A stretch of DNA of 64,000 nucleotides, from contig NZ_JASZYE010000006.1 of the NCBI RefSeq assembly GCF_030317145.1, positions 124,001-188,000 of the forward strand, given 5' to 3'. The notes below the pieces were generated by a model. That model had not been told where the DNA came from. It worked only from the letters and a program-made list of their open reading frames with translations, and did no database searches. The translations under genes and the position numbers were made by a program. This DNA is from Variovorax flavidus. GTDB taxonomy: Bacteria; Pseudomonadota; Gammaproteobacteria; Burkholderiales; Burkholderiaceae_C. The stretch's first letter is position 1. The number at the start of each line of letters is the position of its first letter. Below, piece after piece: positions 24,916-34,412 of the stretch.

Positions 24916-25467
24916 CTACTTCACCGGCATGGGCAGGATCGCGTCGCCCCCGGGCACTTGCTTCAGTTCCCCGCTGGAGGGCAAGGCGGCCGCGGCCTTC
25001 CCGACCTGCACCGGGATCGACGTCGCGCTGGTCGCGCCATATTGCGCCGTGAAGACATGGAGGTAGCCGACGCCTTCCGCGCCGGGCACGACTTCCACGG
25101 TCAAAGTGGTCGGCCCACCGGCCGGAAGCGTGCGCGTCACCTCGGTCGCGCCGAGCGACAGCCCTCCGTCGACGGACAGCCGCAGCGCAGCCCCGCCTGG
25201 ATCCGTGATGCCACTGAACGTCAGCACCACCGTGATTGCCTTGCCCACCTGCGGGGTCGCCTCGGCCACCCGGTACTGCACGCCGACGCCGGAGCCATTC
25301 CCCTTCATGGGAGCGGCTTTCATCTTCCCTTGTGCTGCGGCGGGCTTCGTGCCGCGAGGATCGCCGGCACTGTCGGCGACGGCCGACTCATGGGCGCACA
25401 GGGCCAGCAGCAACGCCGCCGTACCGGCGCCAGCGCGCAGGCTGGCGTTTGCGAACCCGCGCCTCAT
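24916..25467 (-). CDS. Uncharacterized secreted protein inserted between rpsJ and rplC
   Basis: 183 residues from the ATG at 25467, which overlaps the protease stop by 4 bp (ATGA). An N-terminal signal peptide (SLRAGAGTAALLLALCAHESAVADS) leads into a Lys/Gly/Met linker. Then comes a beta-rich ~100-residue domain (ITVVLTFSGITDPGGAALRL ... YLHVFTAQYGATSATSIPVQVG) that looks like an immunoglobulin-type sandwich, and a tail LPSSGELKQVPGGDAILPMP. I recognise no family. Coupling to the protease-like gene suggests a partner, inhibitor or chaperone role, which is inference. Confidence 0.75.
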   Translation of the reverse strand: MRRGFANASLRAGAGTAALLLALCAHESAVADSAGDPRGTKPAAAQGKMKAAPMKGNGSGVGVQYRVAEATPQVGKAITVVLTFSGITDPGGAALRLSVDGGLSLGATEVTRTLPAGGPTTLTVEVVPGAEGVGYLHVFTAQYGATSATSIPVQVGKAAAALPSSGELKQVPGGDAILPMPVK

Positions 25468-27068
25468 TGAATGGTGACGGTGAAACATGTCGCTGCCGAG
25501 GAGTTGTTGAAGTCGTTGATTACCAGAACGCTTTCGCCGGCCGGGAGGCCGACCGAACTCGTTTCGGTCGTGCCGACGGCCGTGGCCTCCGCGATCTTTC
25601 GGCCGCTGTAGACGACGAAATCCGGGTCCGATGCGGCCGGGCCAGCCACCGTGATCAGGTAATTGCGCGACGACGGCGTAGCGAACCGGAGATAGACGTA
25701 GTCGCCGAGCTTGTTGCCGGGCCCCGCCTGGTTGGTGACGCATGCGGACGTGCTGCCACCGACCGCGGCGCTCCGATAGAGCGGTATGGGGTTGGCGACG
25801 CCTGAAATGCCGCCGCTGTTCGACTCCAGCGTCCCGAACGGATCATTGGCGGCGCCGCTGATGTTCTGGGCGACGAGAAGCCCCGCCAGGGTCGAGGCGC
25901 CTGCAGGTGCGGCGGCGTCGAACGCTGCGGTGAAGGGGTGGATGGAGGTCACAGCCAGGCCGCTCTTGAACGGGGCGCCAGTCAACGCATCGTGGATCGG
26001 CTTGAACCCGACCACGCTGTTCAGCTTCCACAGGATGGAGTGGATGGACGCCTCGCGATACCAGCCTGGGTTGGGGCTGGCACCCGTCGCCAGGTCGACG
26101 TTGGAGCCCTGCGCCTGCCTCGGGCCGGTCGCGTCGGTGTAGTTGCCGCGGCCGAGCGCGATGCCAGACCAGGCATTGCCCCACCCCTCGGAAAATGCGA
26201 CCCGCCGGTCCAGGCTGTCCGTCATGGAGTGGCTGCCGCCTGGCGAATCGTCGCGGCTGAACGCCGATTGGTAATAGTGACCCCATTCGTGAGCGATCAC
26301 CGAGGCGTCGTACTCATCGGTGTCGACATCTTCCTTCCCGAGGACATAGATGGCAGGGGCCCCGTCGGAATCGCTGAAGAAGGTCGTGCCGATCTGGCCC
26401 AATGTGGGATTGCCGTCCGCAGGCAGGTTGTTGACGCTCCAGAAGACGCGCAGCACGGGAAAGACCGTGCTCGGCGCCACGGACAAGACCTTGGCCTGCG
26501 CCGTGTAGACAGTGTCGAGCAGCGCAAAAGGCGCTGCAATACGGCCCGAGGTGTAGCTCGATCCGCCCCAGCCGGATGGCGCGTGAAGATTGCGCGTGCC
26601 CGCCGCCACGCCGGTGGAGAACGCCGGGGTTTCCATGGCGTAGATGGCACTCGACTGGGTATTGTCCCGAACGGTGACGTCCCAGTTGGCGCCAGACCCG
26701 GCCTGCAGCATCTGGGCTTTCACTCGCACGACCACGAGGGTGCTGGATGGCACGGCAACGGAGTAGGCGCCATTGGCATCCGTTGTGGTGGTGGCCACGA
26801 TCGCCGATGACGCGGCGCTGACGATATCCACGACAGCGCCACGGACCGGCTTCGGGGCGGTTGCGGCATACAGGAGCGCGCCCGTCGTGTTGGGGACCGA
26901 ATCGTAGGTCGCGACGCCATTGAGCGTGACGGTCGTCGCGCCGGGGACACCACCGCCAGCCAACGCCAGCGCCGCAGCATTGCCCCCTCCCCCTCCTCCG
27001 CCGCCGCATGCCACGAGCAGCGTCAAGGCAGCCAGCGCCAATCCTCGCCAGATCCAGATTCGTGTCAT
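25464..27068 (-). CDS. Predicted zinc metalloprotease lipoprotein inserted in the S10 cluster
   Basis: 534 residues from the ATG at 27068. The signal peptide ends in lipobox LVAC, followed by a run of eight glycines. A beta-rich carboxypeptidase-regulatory-like domain (about residues 45-115, with TTTTDANGAYSVAVPSS) comes next. The catalytic part has HEWGH at 260-264 and a downstream Glu294 in FSEGWGN, the gluzincin-type zinc ligand set. The C-terminus looks like a beta-sandwich pre-peptidase domain with two cysteines. It should be anchored in the outer membrane or periplasm. It is wholly unrelated to ribosome function. I cannot name the peptidase family. Confidence 0.75.
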   Translation of the reverse strand: MTRIWIWRGLALAALTLLVACGGGGGGGGNAAALALAGGGVPGATTVTLNGVATYDSVPNTTGALLYAATAPKPVRGAVVDIVSAASSAIVATTTTDANGAYSVAVPSSTLVVVRVKAQMLQAGSGANWDVTVRDNTQSSAIYAMETPAFSTGVAAGTRNLHAPSGWGGSSYTSGRIAAPFALLDTVYTAQAKVLSVAPSTVFPVLRVFWSVNNLPADGNPTLGQIGTTFFSDSDGAPAIYVLGKEDVDTDEYDASVIAHEWGHYYQSAFSRDDSPGGSHSMTDSLDRRVAFSEGWGNAWSGIALGRGNYTDATGPRQAQGSNVDLATGASPNPGWYREASIHSILWKLNSVVGFKPIHDALTGAPFKSGLAVTSIHPFTAAFDAAAPAGASTLAGLLVAQNISGAANDPFGTLESNSGGISGVANPIPLYRSAAVGGSTSACVTNQAGPGNKLGDYVYLRFATPSSRNYLITVAGPAASDPDFVVYSGRKIAEATAVGTTETSSVGLPAGESVLVINDFNNSSAATCFTVTIQ

Positions 27069-27146
27069 GCGCAAAGCCCTTGTTAGCGTCACGGCCCCAG
27101 ATGCCGCCGCGTCTGGGATCTAGGATGCCACACCTGCAGGAAAAGG

Positions 27147-27182
27147 AAAAAGCCCGATTGCATTTCTGCAACCGGGCTTTTT
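27147..27182 (-). terminator. Rho-independent terminator directly after rpsJ
   Basis: AAAAAGCCCG / CGGGCTTTTT pair perfectly, with a further TTGC/GCAA after one mismatch and a 6-nt loop; the minus strand continues TTTTTCCTTTTCC. It lies 15 bp past the rpsJ stop and would end the str transcript before the inserted genes. Confidence 0.88.
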
Positions 27183-27197
27183 AGTAAGCAAAGGTAC

Positions 27198-27512
27198 TTA
27201 CTGGAGCTTGATTTCGACGTCCACGCCAGCCGGGAGGTCGAGCTTCATCAGCGCGTCCACGGTCTTGTCGGTCGGGTCGACGATGTCCATCAGGCGCTGG
27301 TGCGTGCGGATCTCGAACTGGTCACGGCTCGTCTTGTTGACGTGCGGCGAACGCAGGATGTCGAAACGCTTCATGCGGGTCGGCAGGGGCACCGGGCCCT
27401 TGACGATCGCGCCGGTGCGCTTGGCGGTATCAACGATTTCGGCTGCCGACTGGTCGATCAGCTTGTAGTCGAACGCCTTCAGGCGGATGCGGATTTTTTG
27501 CTTGGTAGCCAT
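27198..27512 (-). CDS. rpsJ: 30S ribosomal protein S10
   Basis: 104 residues, family length, with IRIRLKAFDYKLIDQSAAEI and RTHQRLMDIVDP. S10 sits in the 30S head and, as NusE, joins transcription antitermination. It follows tuf by 23 bp, so it is the end of the str transcript here rather than the head of an S10 operon; a terminator follows at once. Confidence 0.97.
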   Translation of the reverse strand: MATKQKIRIRLKAFDYKLIDQSAAEIVDTAKRTGAIVKGPVPLPTRMKRFDILRSPHVNKTSRDQFEIRTHQRLMDIVDPTDKTVDALMKLDLPAGVDVEIKLQ

Positions 27513-27535
27513 GATGATTCCTTCGTGCGTACGAA

Positions 27536-28729
<1,194 letters not shown>

Positions 28730-28790
28730 TTTCTATCCTTGAAAGAGCAGTGCCCGTGTGGGGTTTAACGTCTGCACCCTGTTGCTGGTT

Positions 28791-28812
28791 CTCTCGCCAC
28801 GGGCAGCGAGAG
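28791..28812 (-). other. Hairpin in the fusA-tuf spacer
   Basis: CTCTCGC and GCGAGAG pair as a 7-bp stem around an 8-nt loop in the 110-bp gap between fusA and tuf. No T-run follows on the minus strand. It may be an RNA processing or stability element; function is not shown. Confidence 0.4.
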
Positions 28813-28839
28813 GCACAAGGTCGCAGACAGATCGGATGC

Positions 28840-30942
28840 TTACTTCGAACGCGACGCGACGATGGCTTCGGCCACGTTGCGCGGTGCTTCGGAGTAGTGC
28901 TTGAATTCCATCGTGTACGTGGCGCGGCCTTGCGTGGCCGAGCGCAGCGTCGTCGAGTAGCCGAACATTTCCGACAGCGGGACTTCAGCCTTGATGAGCT
29001 TGCCGCCGCCGATCATGTCGTCCATGCCTTGCACCATGCCGCGACGCGAGGACAGGTCGCCCATCACGTTGCCGGCGTAGTCTTCCGGGGTTTCGACTTC
29101 CACGGCCATCATCGGCTCCAGGATCACCGGCGAAGCCTTGCGGGCGCCTTCCTTGAAACCGAAGATCGCGGCCATCTTGAACGCCATTTCGTTCGAGTCC
29201 ACGTCGTGGTACGAACCGAAGTGCAGCGTGACCTTGACGTCGACGACCGGGTAGCCGGCCAGCACGCCTTGCGTCAGCGCTTCGATCACGCCCTTTTCGA
29301 CCGCGGGGATGTACTCGCGCGGCACCACACCGCCCTTGATCGCGTCGACGAACTCGAAGCCCTTGCCGGCTTCGTTCGGCTCGAGCTTGAGCACGACGTG
29401 GCCGTACTGGCCCTTGCCGCCCGACTGGCGAACGAACTTGCCTTCGGCATCTTCGACCGTCTTGCGGATGGTTTCGCGGTAGGCTACTTGCGGCTTGCCG
29501 ACGTTGGCTTCCACGCCGAACTCGCGCTTCATGCGGTCCACGATGATTTCGAGGTGAAGCTCGCCCATGCCGGAGATGATGGTCTGGCCGGATTCTTCGT
29601 CGGAACGCACGCGGAACGACGGATCTTCCGAAGCCAGGCGCTGCAGCGCAATGCCCATCTTTTCCTGGTCGGCCTTGGTCTTCGGCTCGACGGCCTGCGA
29701 GATCACGGGCTCGGGGAACTCCATGCGCTCGAGCGTGATGATCGCGTCCGGGTCGCACAGCGTTTCGCCGGTGGTCACATCCTTCAGGCCCACGCAGGCG
29801 GCGATGTCGCCGGCGCGGATTTCGTCGATCTCGAGACGCTCGTTGGCGTGCATCTGCACGATACGGCCGATACGTTCCTTCTTGCCCTTGACCGGGTTGA
29901 AGACGGTGTCACCCTTGCTCAGCACGCCCGAGTAGACGCGCACGAAGGTCAGCTGGCCGACGTACGGGTCGGTCATGAGCTTGAACGCCAGCGCCGAGAA
30001 CTTTTCCTCGTCGGCCGGCTTGCGGGTCGTTTCCTTCTCGTCGTCGTCGGTGCCTTCGACCGGCGGAATGTCCAGCGGTGAGGGCATCAGTTCGATCACG
30101 GCGTCGAGCATGCGCTGCACGCCCTTGTTCTTGAACGCGCTGCCGCACATCATCGGCTGGATCTCGCCCGCGATGGTGCGCGTGCGCAGGCCGAAGGTGA
30201 TCTCTTCCTCGCTGAGGTCGCCCTCTTCGAGGTACTTGTTCATCAGCTCTTCGGAGGCCTCCGCGGCGCTCTCGACCATCTTCTCGCGCCATTCCTTGGC
30301 GGACTCGAGCAGCTCGGCCGGGATCTCGCGGTATTCGAACTTCATGCCTTGCGAAGCCTCATCCCAGATGATGGCCTTCATCTTGCGCAGGTCGACCACG
30401 CCCTGGAACTTGTCCTCGGCGCCGATCGGGATCACGATCGGCACGGGGTTGGCCTTCAGGCGGTCCACCATCATCTGGCGCACGCGGAAGAAGTTGGCAC
30501 CGATGCGGTCCATCTTGTTGACGAACGCGAGGCGGGGCACCTTGTACTTGTTGGCCTGGCGCCAAACGGTTTCGGACTGGGGCTGCACGCCGCCGACCGA
30601 GTCATACACCATCACGGCGCCGTCGAGCACGCGCATGGAACGCTCCACCTCGATGGTGAAGTCCACGTGGCCGGGGGTGTCGATGATGTTGATGCGGTGC
30701 TCGGCCAGCGAGTGGTCCATGCCCTTCCAGAAGCAGGTCACGGCAGCCGAGGTGATCGTGATGCCGCGCTCTTGTTCCTGCTCCATCCAGTCGGTCGTGG
30801 CCGCGCCGTCATGCACTTCGCCCAGCTTGTGGGTCACGCCGGTGTAGAACAGGATGCGCTCGGTGGTGGTCGTCTTGCCGGCGTCGATGTGGGCCGAGAT
30901 ACCGATGTTGCGGTAGCGCTCGATGGGGGTCTTGCGTGCCAT
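28840..30942 (-). CDS. fusA: Elongation factor G
   Basis: 700 residues from the ATG at 30942 (MARKTPIERYRNIGIS). GTP motifs AHIDAGKTT, DTPGHVDF and NKMD are present, and all five EF-G domains are complete to the C-terminal AEAIVASRSK. It drives translocation on the ribosome. It lies between rpsG and tuf. Confidence 0.98.
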   Translation of the reverse strand: MARKTPIERYRNIGISAHIDAGKTTTTERILFYTGVTHKLGEVHDGAATTDWMEQEQERGITITSAAVTCFWKGMDHSLAEHRINIIDTPGHVDFTIEVERSMRVLDGAVMVYDSVGGVQPQSETVWRQANKYKVPRLAFVNKMDRIGANFFRVRQMMVDRLKANPVPIVIPIGAEDKFQGVVDLRKMKAIIWDEASQGMKFEYREIPAELLESAKEWREKMVESAAEASEELMNKYLEEGDLSEEEITFGLRTRTIAGEIQPMMCGSAFKNKGVQRMLDAVIELMPSPLDIPPVEGTDDDEKETTRKPADEEKFSALAFKLMTDPYVGQLTFVRVYSGVLSKGDTVFNPVKGKKERIGRIVQMHANERLEIDEIRAGDIAACVGLKDVTTGETLCDPDAIITLERMEFPEPVISQAVEPKTKADQEKMGIALQRLASEDPSFRVRSDEESGQTIISGMGELHLEIIVDRMKREFGVEANVGKPQVAYRETIRKTVEDAEGKFVRQSGGKGQYGHVVLKLEPNEAGKGFEFVDAIKGGVVPREYIPAVEKGVIEALTQGVLAGYPVVDVKVTLHFGSYHDVDSNEMAFKMAAIFGFKEGARKASPVILEPMMAVEVETPEDYAGNVMGDLSSRRGMVQGMDDMIGGGKLIKAEVPLSEMFGYSTTLRSATQGRATYTMEFKHYSEAPRNVAEAIVASRSK

Positions 30943-30966
30943 GAAATTTACTCCGTTAACGGATGA

Positions 30967-30999
30967 AAGCCCGCCCACCGCACTCGGTGGGTCGGGCTT
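30967..30999 (-). other. Hairpin in the rpsG-fusA spacer
   Basis: AAGCCCG-CCCACCG pairs with CGGTGGG-T-CGGGCTT: 14 base pairs, one bulge and a 4-nt loop. It sits in the 89-bp gap between rpsG and fusA. The minus strand continues TTTCATCC, so only a partial T-run follows. It could attenuate or process the str transcript. Confidence 0.5.
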
Positions 31000-31031
31000 C
31001 CAGCCTGTCTGTTTTTAGGGGGGACGACTCT

Positions 31032-31505
31032 TTAGAAGCGGAAATGGCTGAAGGCCTTGTTGGCCTCGGCCATGCGATGCACTTCATCGCGCTTCTTCAT
31101 GGCGCCGCCACGGCCTTCCGTGGCTTCCATGAGTTCGTTGGCCAGACGCAGGGCCATCGACTTCTCGCCGCGCTTGCGGGCGGCTTCCTTGATCCAGCGC
31201 ATCGAGAGCGCCAGACGACGGACCGGGCGCACTTCAACCGGCACCTGGTAGTTCGCACCGCCCACGCGGCGCGACTTCACTTCGACCATCGGCTTGACGT
31301 TGTTGATGGCGATGGTGAAGGCTTCCAGCGGGTCCTTGCCCGGGTTCTTCTTCTCGATCTGGTCGAGCGCACCATAGATGATGCGCTCGGCGATCGCCTT
31401 CTTGCCGCCTTCCATGATCACGTTCATGAACTTCGACAGCTCGACATTGCCGTACTTGGGATCCGGCAGGATTTCACGTTTGGGGACTTCGCGACGACGT
31501 GGCAT
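31032..31505 (-). CDS. rpsG: 30S ribosomal protein S7
   Basis: 157 residues, beginning MPRRREVPKREILPDPKYG with the S7 core GGANYQVPVEVRPVRR. It nucleates assembly of the 30S head and in E. coli represses str translation. 126 bp follow rpsL. Confidence 0.97.
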   Translation of the reverse strand: MPRRREVPKREILPDPKYGNVELSKFMNVIMEGGKKAIAERIIYGALDQIEKKNPGKDPLEAFTIAINNVKPMVEVKSRRVGGANYQVPVEVRPVRRLALSMRWIKEAARKRGEKSMALRLANELMEATEGRGGAMKKRDEVHRMAEANKAFSHFRF

Positions 31506-31646
31506 TTTTCTAACCTCTTTGCTTCAGTTGGCACCGATTCCGGTACCGCGAGAGCCAACAAGACTCTCACTTACTCGACCCAACAGCGGGTCACTACGCT
31601 CGGCGCGCCAGCCAGGCACCCGAACACCGTTGAACGACAGGAAGGC

Positions 31647-32024
31647 TTAAGCCTTCTTGGGACGCTTCGCGCCGTACTTGGAACGCGATTGCTTGCGGTC
31701 TTTCACGCCTTGCAAGTCGAGCGAACCGCGCACGATGTGGTAACGCACACCGGGCAAGTCCTTGACACGACCGCCGCGAACCAGCACGACGCTGTGTTCC
31801 TGCAGGTTGTGGCCTTCGCCGCCGATGTAGGAAATGACCTCGAAGCCATTGGTCAGGCGCACCTTGGCGACCTTACGCAGCGCCGAGTTCGGCTTTTTCG
31901 GGGTCGTGGTGTAGACCCGGGTGCAGACACCGCGACGTTGCGGCGAGTTCTGCATGGCAGGGCTCTTCGACTTGATCTTTTCGACCTCGCGACCCTGACG
32001 CACCAGTTGATTGATGGTTGGCAT
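31647..32024 (-). CDS. rpsL: 30S ribosomal protein S12
   Basis: 125 residues. The streptomycin-site loop TTPKKPNSALRKVAKVRL and SVVLVRGGRVKDLPGVRYH are wild-type, so no classic resistance change is visible. First gene of the str operon, with a promoter ~120 bp upstream. Confidence 0.98.
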   Translation of the reverse strand: MPTINQLVRQGREVEKIKSKSPAMQNSPQRRGVCTRVYTTTPKKPNSALRKVAKVRLTNGFEVISYIGGEGHNLQEHSVVLVRGGRVKDLPGVRYHIVRGSLDLQGVKDRKQSRSKYGAKRPKKA

Positions 32025-32140
32025 GAATGAATAAATCCCAAAACACTCCGGCCGGAGTCCTCTTCACGACGTGACATGACGCGAGGGGCCGGGAGATGAC
32101 GAAAACGTGAAACCCTTCGGTTTTTTCCGAAAAGCCCACG

Positions 32141-32149
32141 AGTATAGCA
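32141..32149 (-). promoter_or_regulatory. Extended -10 promoter of the str operon
   Basis: The minus strand reads TGCTATACT: a TG extension plus TATACT at 32146-32141, about 117 bp before rpsL. A TTGCTC lies 15 bp upstream as a short-spaced -35. Past it, the leader contains a small hairpin TTCGG/CCGAA around a run of A. Confidence 0.6.
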
Positions 32150-32170
32150 CTGACCTTGGCTGAGCAACAG

Positions 32171-33340
32171 CTACTTTATCCAGAGGCGGACAGCGTCCCA
32201 CGCGCGGCCCAGGAGGCCCGCCTGGTCCACGGCGTCGAGTGCAACCAATTGCACCTCGGTCACCGGCTGGTCCGCCAGGGAGACCTTCAGCGTGCCGACG
32301 GGCTGGTTCTTGGCGAATGGCGCAACCAGCGGGTCCGGGCGCGCGACATACGTCTTGATCTTGCTGGCGGAACCGGCCGGGACCGCCACCACGATCGCCT
32401 CAGGGCGGCCCAGCTTGACCGTGTTTTCCTTGCCCTTCCACACCGGCGGCGTCGCGACGGCCTGGTTGGCGTCGAACAGGCGGACTGCGTCATAGGCGGT
32501 GTAGCCCCAGTTCAGGAGCTTCTGGGATTCGTTGGCGCGTGCGTTTTCGCTGGCAGTGCCCAGGACGATGGACAACAGACGCCGGCCACCGCCGAGGTTC
32601 GGGAAATCGCGCTTCGCCGTCACCACCATGCAATAGCCCGCGGCGTCGGTGTGGCCGGTCTTCAGGCCGTCGACGGTCGGATCGCGGAACAGCAGCAGGT
32701 TGCGATTGGTGTCGTTGGTCGATGGCGTGCCGGGAAAGCGGAACTTCTTGATCGAGTAATAGTGCATGTACTCCGGGAAGTCACGCATCAGCCGCGTCGC
32801 CAGGATGCTCAGGTCGCGCGCGGTCGTGGTGTGCCCCGGGGCGGTGAGGCCTTCCGGGTTCTTGTAGACCGTGTTCTTCAGGCCGAGCACCTTGGCCTGC
32901 TCGTTCATGAGTTCGACGAAGTGCTCGACCGTCCCGCCCACGCCTTCGGCCAGAGCGATCGTGGCGTCATTGCCCGACTGGACGATCAGTCCCTTGATCA
33001 GGTCTTCGACCGGCACCTGCATCTTCGGGTCGATGAACATCCGCGAGCCGGGCATCTTCCACGCGCGCGTGCTGACGGGCAGGGTCTGCTGCAGGGTGAT
33101 CTTCTTGGACTTGAGCGCGTCGAAGACCAGATAGGCCGACATCAGCTTGGTGAGGGATGCCGGCTCGACCGCCGTGTCGATGTCCTTCTGCGCCAGCATC
33201 TGGTTGGCGGTGACATCGAGCAGCAGGTAGCTGCGCGCCGCGACTTCGGGTGGCGCCGGAACCTGCGCGGCGGCGATCAAGCAAATGGATGCGGCAGCAC
33301 TCGCTGCCAACGCGCGCAGCGTCTTGAACAAACGATTCAT
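32171..33340 (-). CDS. dacC: D-alanyl-D-alanine carboxypeptidase (PBP5/6 family)
   Basis: 389 residues from the ATG at 33340. A signal peptide (LAASAAASICLIAAAQ) is followed by the penicillin-binding domain with SLTK (Ser62), SGN and KTG motifs, a second beta-rich domain and a C-terminal amphipathic anchor ending GLLGRAWDAVRLWIK. It trims the terminal D-Ala from peptidoglycan stem peptides in the periplasm. The choice between dacA and dacC names is by similarity only. Confidence 0.93.
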   Translation of the reverse strand: MNRLFKTLRALAASAAASICLIAAAQVPAPPEVAARSYLLLDVTANQMLAQKDIDTAVEPASLTKLMSAYLVFDALKSKKITLQQTLPVSTRAWKMPGSRMFIDPKMQVPVEDLIKGLIVQSGNDATIALAEGVGGTVEHFVELMNEQAKVLGLKNTVYKNPEGLTAPGHTTTARDLSILATRLMRDFPEYMHYYSIKKFRFPGTPSTNDTNRNLLLFRDPTVDGLKTGHTDAAGYCMVVTAKRDFPNLGGGRRLLSIVLGTASENARANESQKLLNWGYTAYDAVRLFDANQAVATPPVWKGKENTVKLGRPEAIVVAVPAGSASKIKTYVARPDPLVAPFAKNQPVGTLKVSLADQPVTEVQLVALDAVDQAGLLGRAWDAVRLWIK

Positions 33341-33360
33341 GGGGATGCGGGAGACGGAAA

Positions 33361-33993
33361 CTAGCCCGCGCGAAGATGGCGGACGACAAGATTCTTGAGC
33401 AGCGGCAATTGTCCGTGAAAGAAATGACCGCCCCCGGGAACGACTGTGACAGGAAGTGACTGCGGCCGGGCCCAATCCATCACGGCGGCGAGCGGGACGG
33501 TGTCGTCCTGCTCGCCGTGCACGACAAGCGTGCGTTCGTGCGACTCAGGCGGCAGCGTCGCGACTGAAAAGCGCGACGCGGCCGTGCCGACGAGGACGAC
33601 GTGGCGGATGTCGCGCGCAGCCCAGAGCGTTTCGATGGCGCCGCTCGCGACGAAGGCGCCGAACGAAAAGCCCGCGATGGCCAGCGGGCCCTCGGGCGCC
33701 AGTTGCCTGACGAGTTCGAGCATGTCCTCGCGCTCGCCTCGCCCTTCGTCGTGGACGCCTTCGCTGGCACCGACGCCGCGGAAGTTGAAGCGCAAGGCGG
33801 TCCAGCCGCAGGCGACAAAAGCGCGTGCCAGCGTCTGCACCACCTTGTTGTCCATGGTTCCGCCAAAGAGCGGATGCGGATGCGTGATCACGGCGACGCC
33901 CAGTGCAGGGGCGCCTTCGGCTGCAGGATCGCGCAGTACCTCGATGGCCCCGGCAGCACCTTTCAGTTGAAGTTTCTCAGTGCGCGAATTCAT
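33361..33993 (-). CDS. Alpha/beta hydrolase (short dienelactone-hydrolase-like type)
   Basis: 210 residues, full length. The nucleophile elbow is GFSFGAF, the oxyanion region is VITHPHPLFGGTMDNKVV near residue 40, an acid is seen in HGEQDDTVPL, and the catalytic His in GGGHFFHGQL. This is the small serine hydrolase family seen as CocE/YfhR relatives in betaproteobacteria. It lies 10 bp after the ferredoxin gene and 20 bp before dacC; substrate unknown. Confidence 0.85.
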   Translation of the reverse strand: MNSRTEKLQLKGAAGAIEVLRDPAAEGAPALGVAVITHPHPLFGGTMDNKVVQTLARAFVACGWTALRFNFRGVGASEGVHDEGRGEREDMLELVRQLAPEGPLAIAGFSFGAFVASGAIETLWAARDIRHVVLVGTAASRFSVATLPPESHERTLVVHGEQDDTVPLAAVMDWARPQSLPVTVVPGGGHFFHGQLPLLKNLVVRHLRAG

Positions 33994-34003
33994 CGAAGCG
34001 GCC

Positions 34004-34357
34004 TCAGCGTCCGACGTCCGGAGGAAGGAGCAGGCGCTCGACCACCTGCCCGTTCTTCAGATGCGAATCGACGATCTCGTCGATGTCGTCCTTGTCGACG
34101 TAGGTGTACCAGACCGCTTCGGGATAGACCACCGCGACCGGGCCACCCGCGCAACGGTCCAGGCAGCCCGCCTTGTTGACGCGAACCTTGCCGGGTCCGG
34201 CCAGTCCGACCTCCTTCACCCGCGCCTTGCAGCGGTCGAAGCCTTCCTGCGCGTTGTGCTTCGAGCAGGAGTCTTCGCCGCTCTTGCGTTCGTTGAGGCA
34301 GAAGAAGATGTGACGACCGTAGTAGCCCGCCGGCGCGGGGGTGCTTGAACTGGACAT
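34004..34357 (-). CDS. Thioredoxin-like [2Fe-2S] ferredoxin
   Basis: 117 residues. Four cluster cysteines are visible in HIFFCLNER, GEDSCSKH and KAGCLDRCAGG, the spacing of the thioredoxin-fold ferredoxins (Aquifex Fd / NuoE-like). It is a soluble electron carrier. Its neighbours are a VanZ protein and HemJ upstream; a role in supporting haem synthesis is possible but not shown. Confidence 0.9.
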   Translation of the reverse strand: MSSSSTPAPAGYYGRHIFFCLNERKSGEDSCSKHNAQEGFDRCKARVKEVGLAGPGKVRVNKAGCLDRCAGGPVAVVYPEAVWYTYVDKDDIDEIVDSHLKNGQVVERLLLPPDVGR

Positions 34358-34412
34358 CGAAACATTCTATTGAGCGTCGCCGCGGCAATGCGCCAACAGG
34401 GTCAGTTCGCGC

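Noticed and set aside
24734..27197. Mobile element carrying the inserted genes in the S10 cluster
   Set aside because: No transposase, integrase, terminal inverted repeats or target duplication could be seen at either edge.
31057..31251. Short open frames opposite ribosomal protein genes
   Set aside because: Ser/Arg-rich shadow frames without ribosome sites, present opposite almost every gene here.
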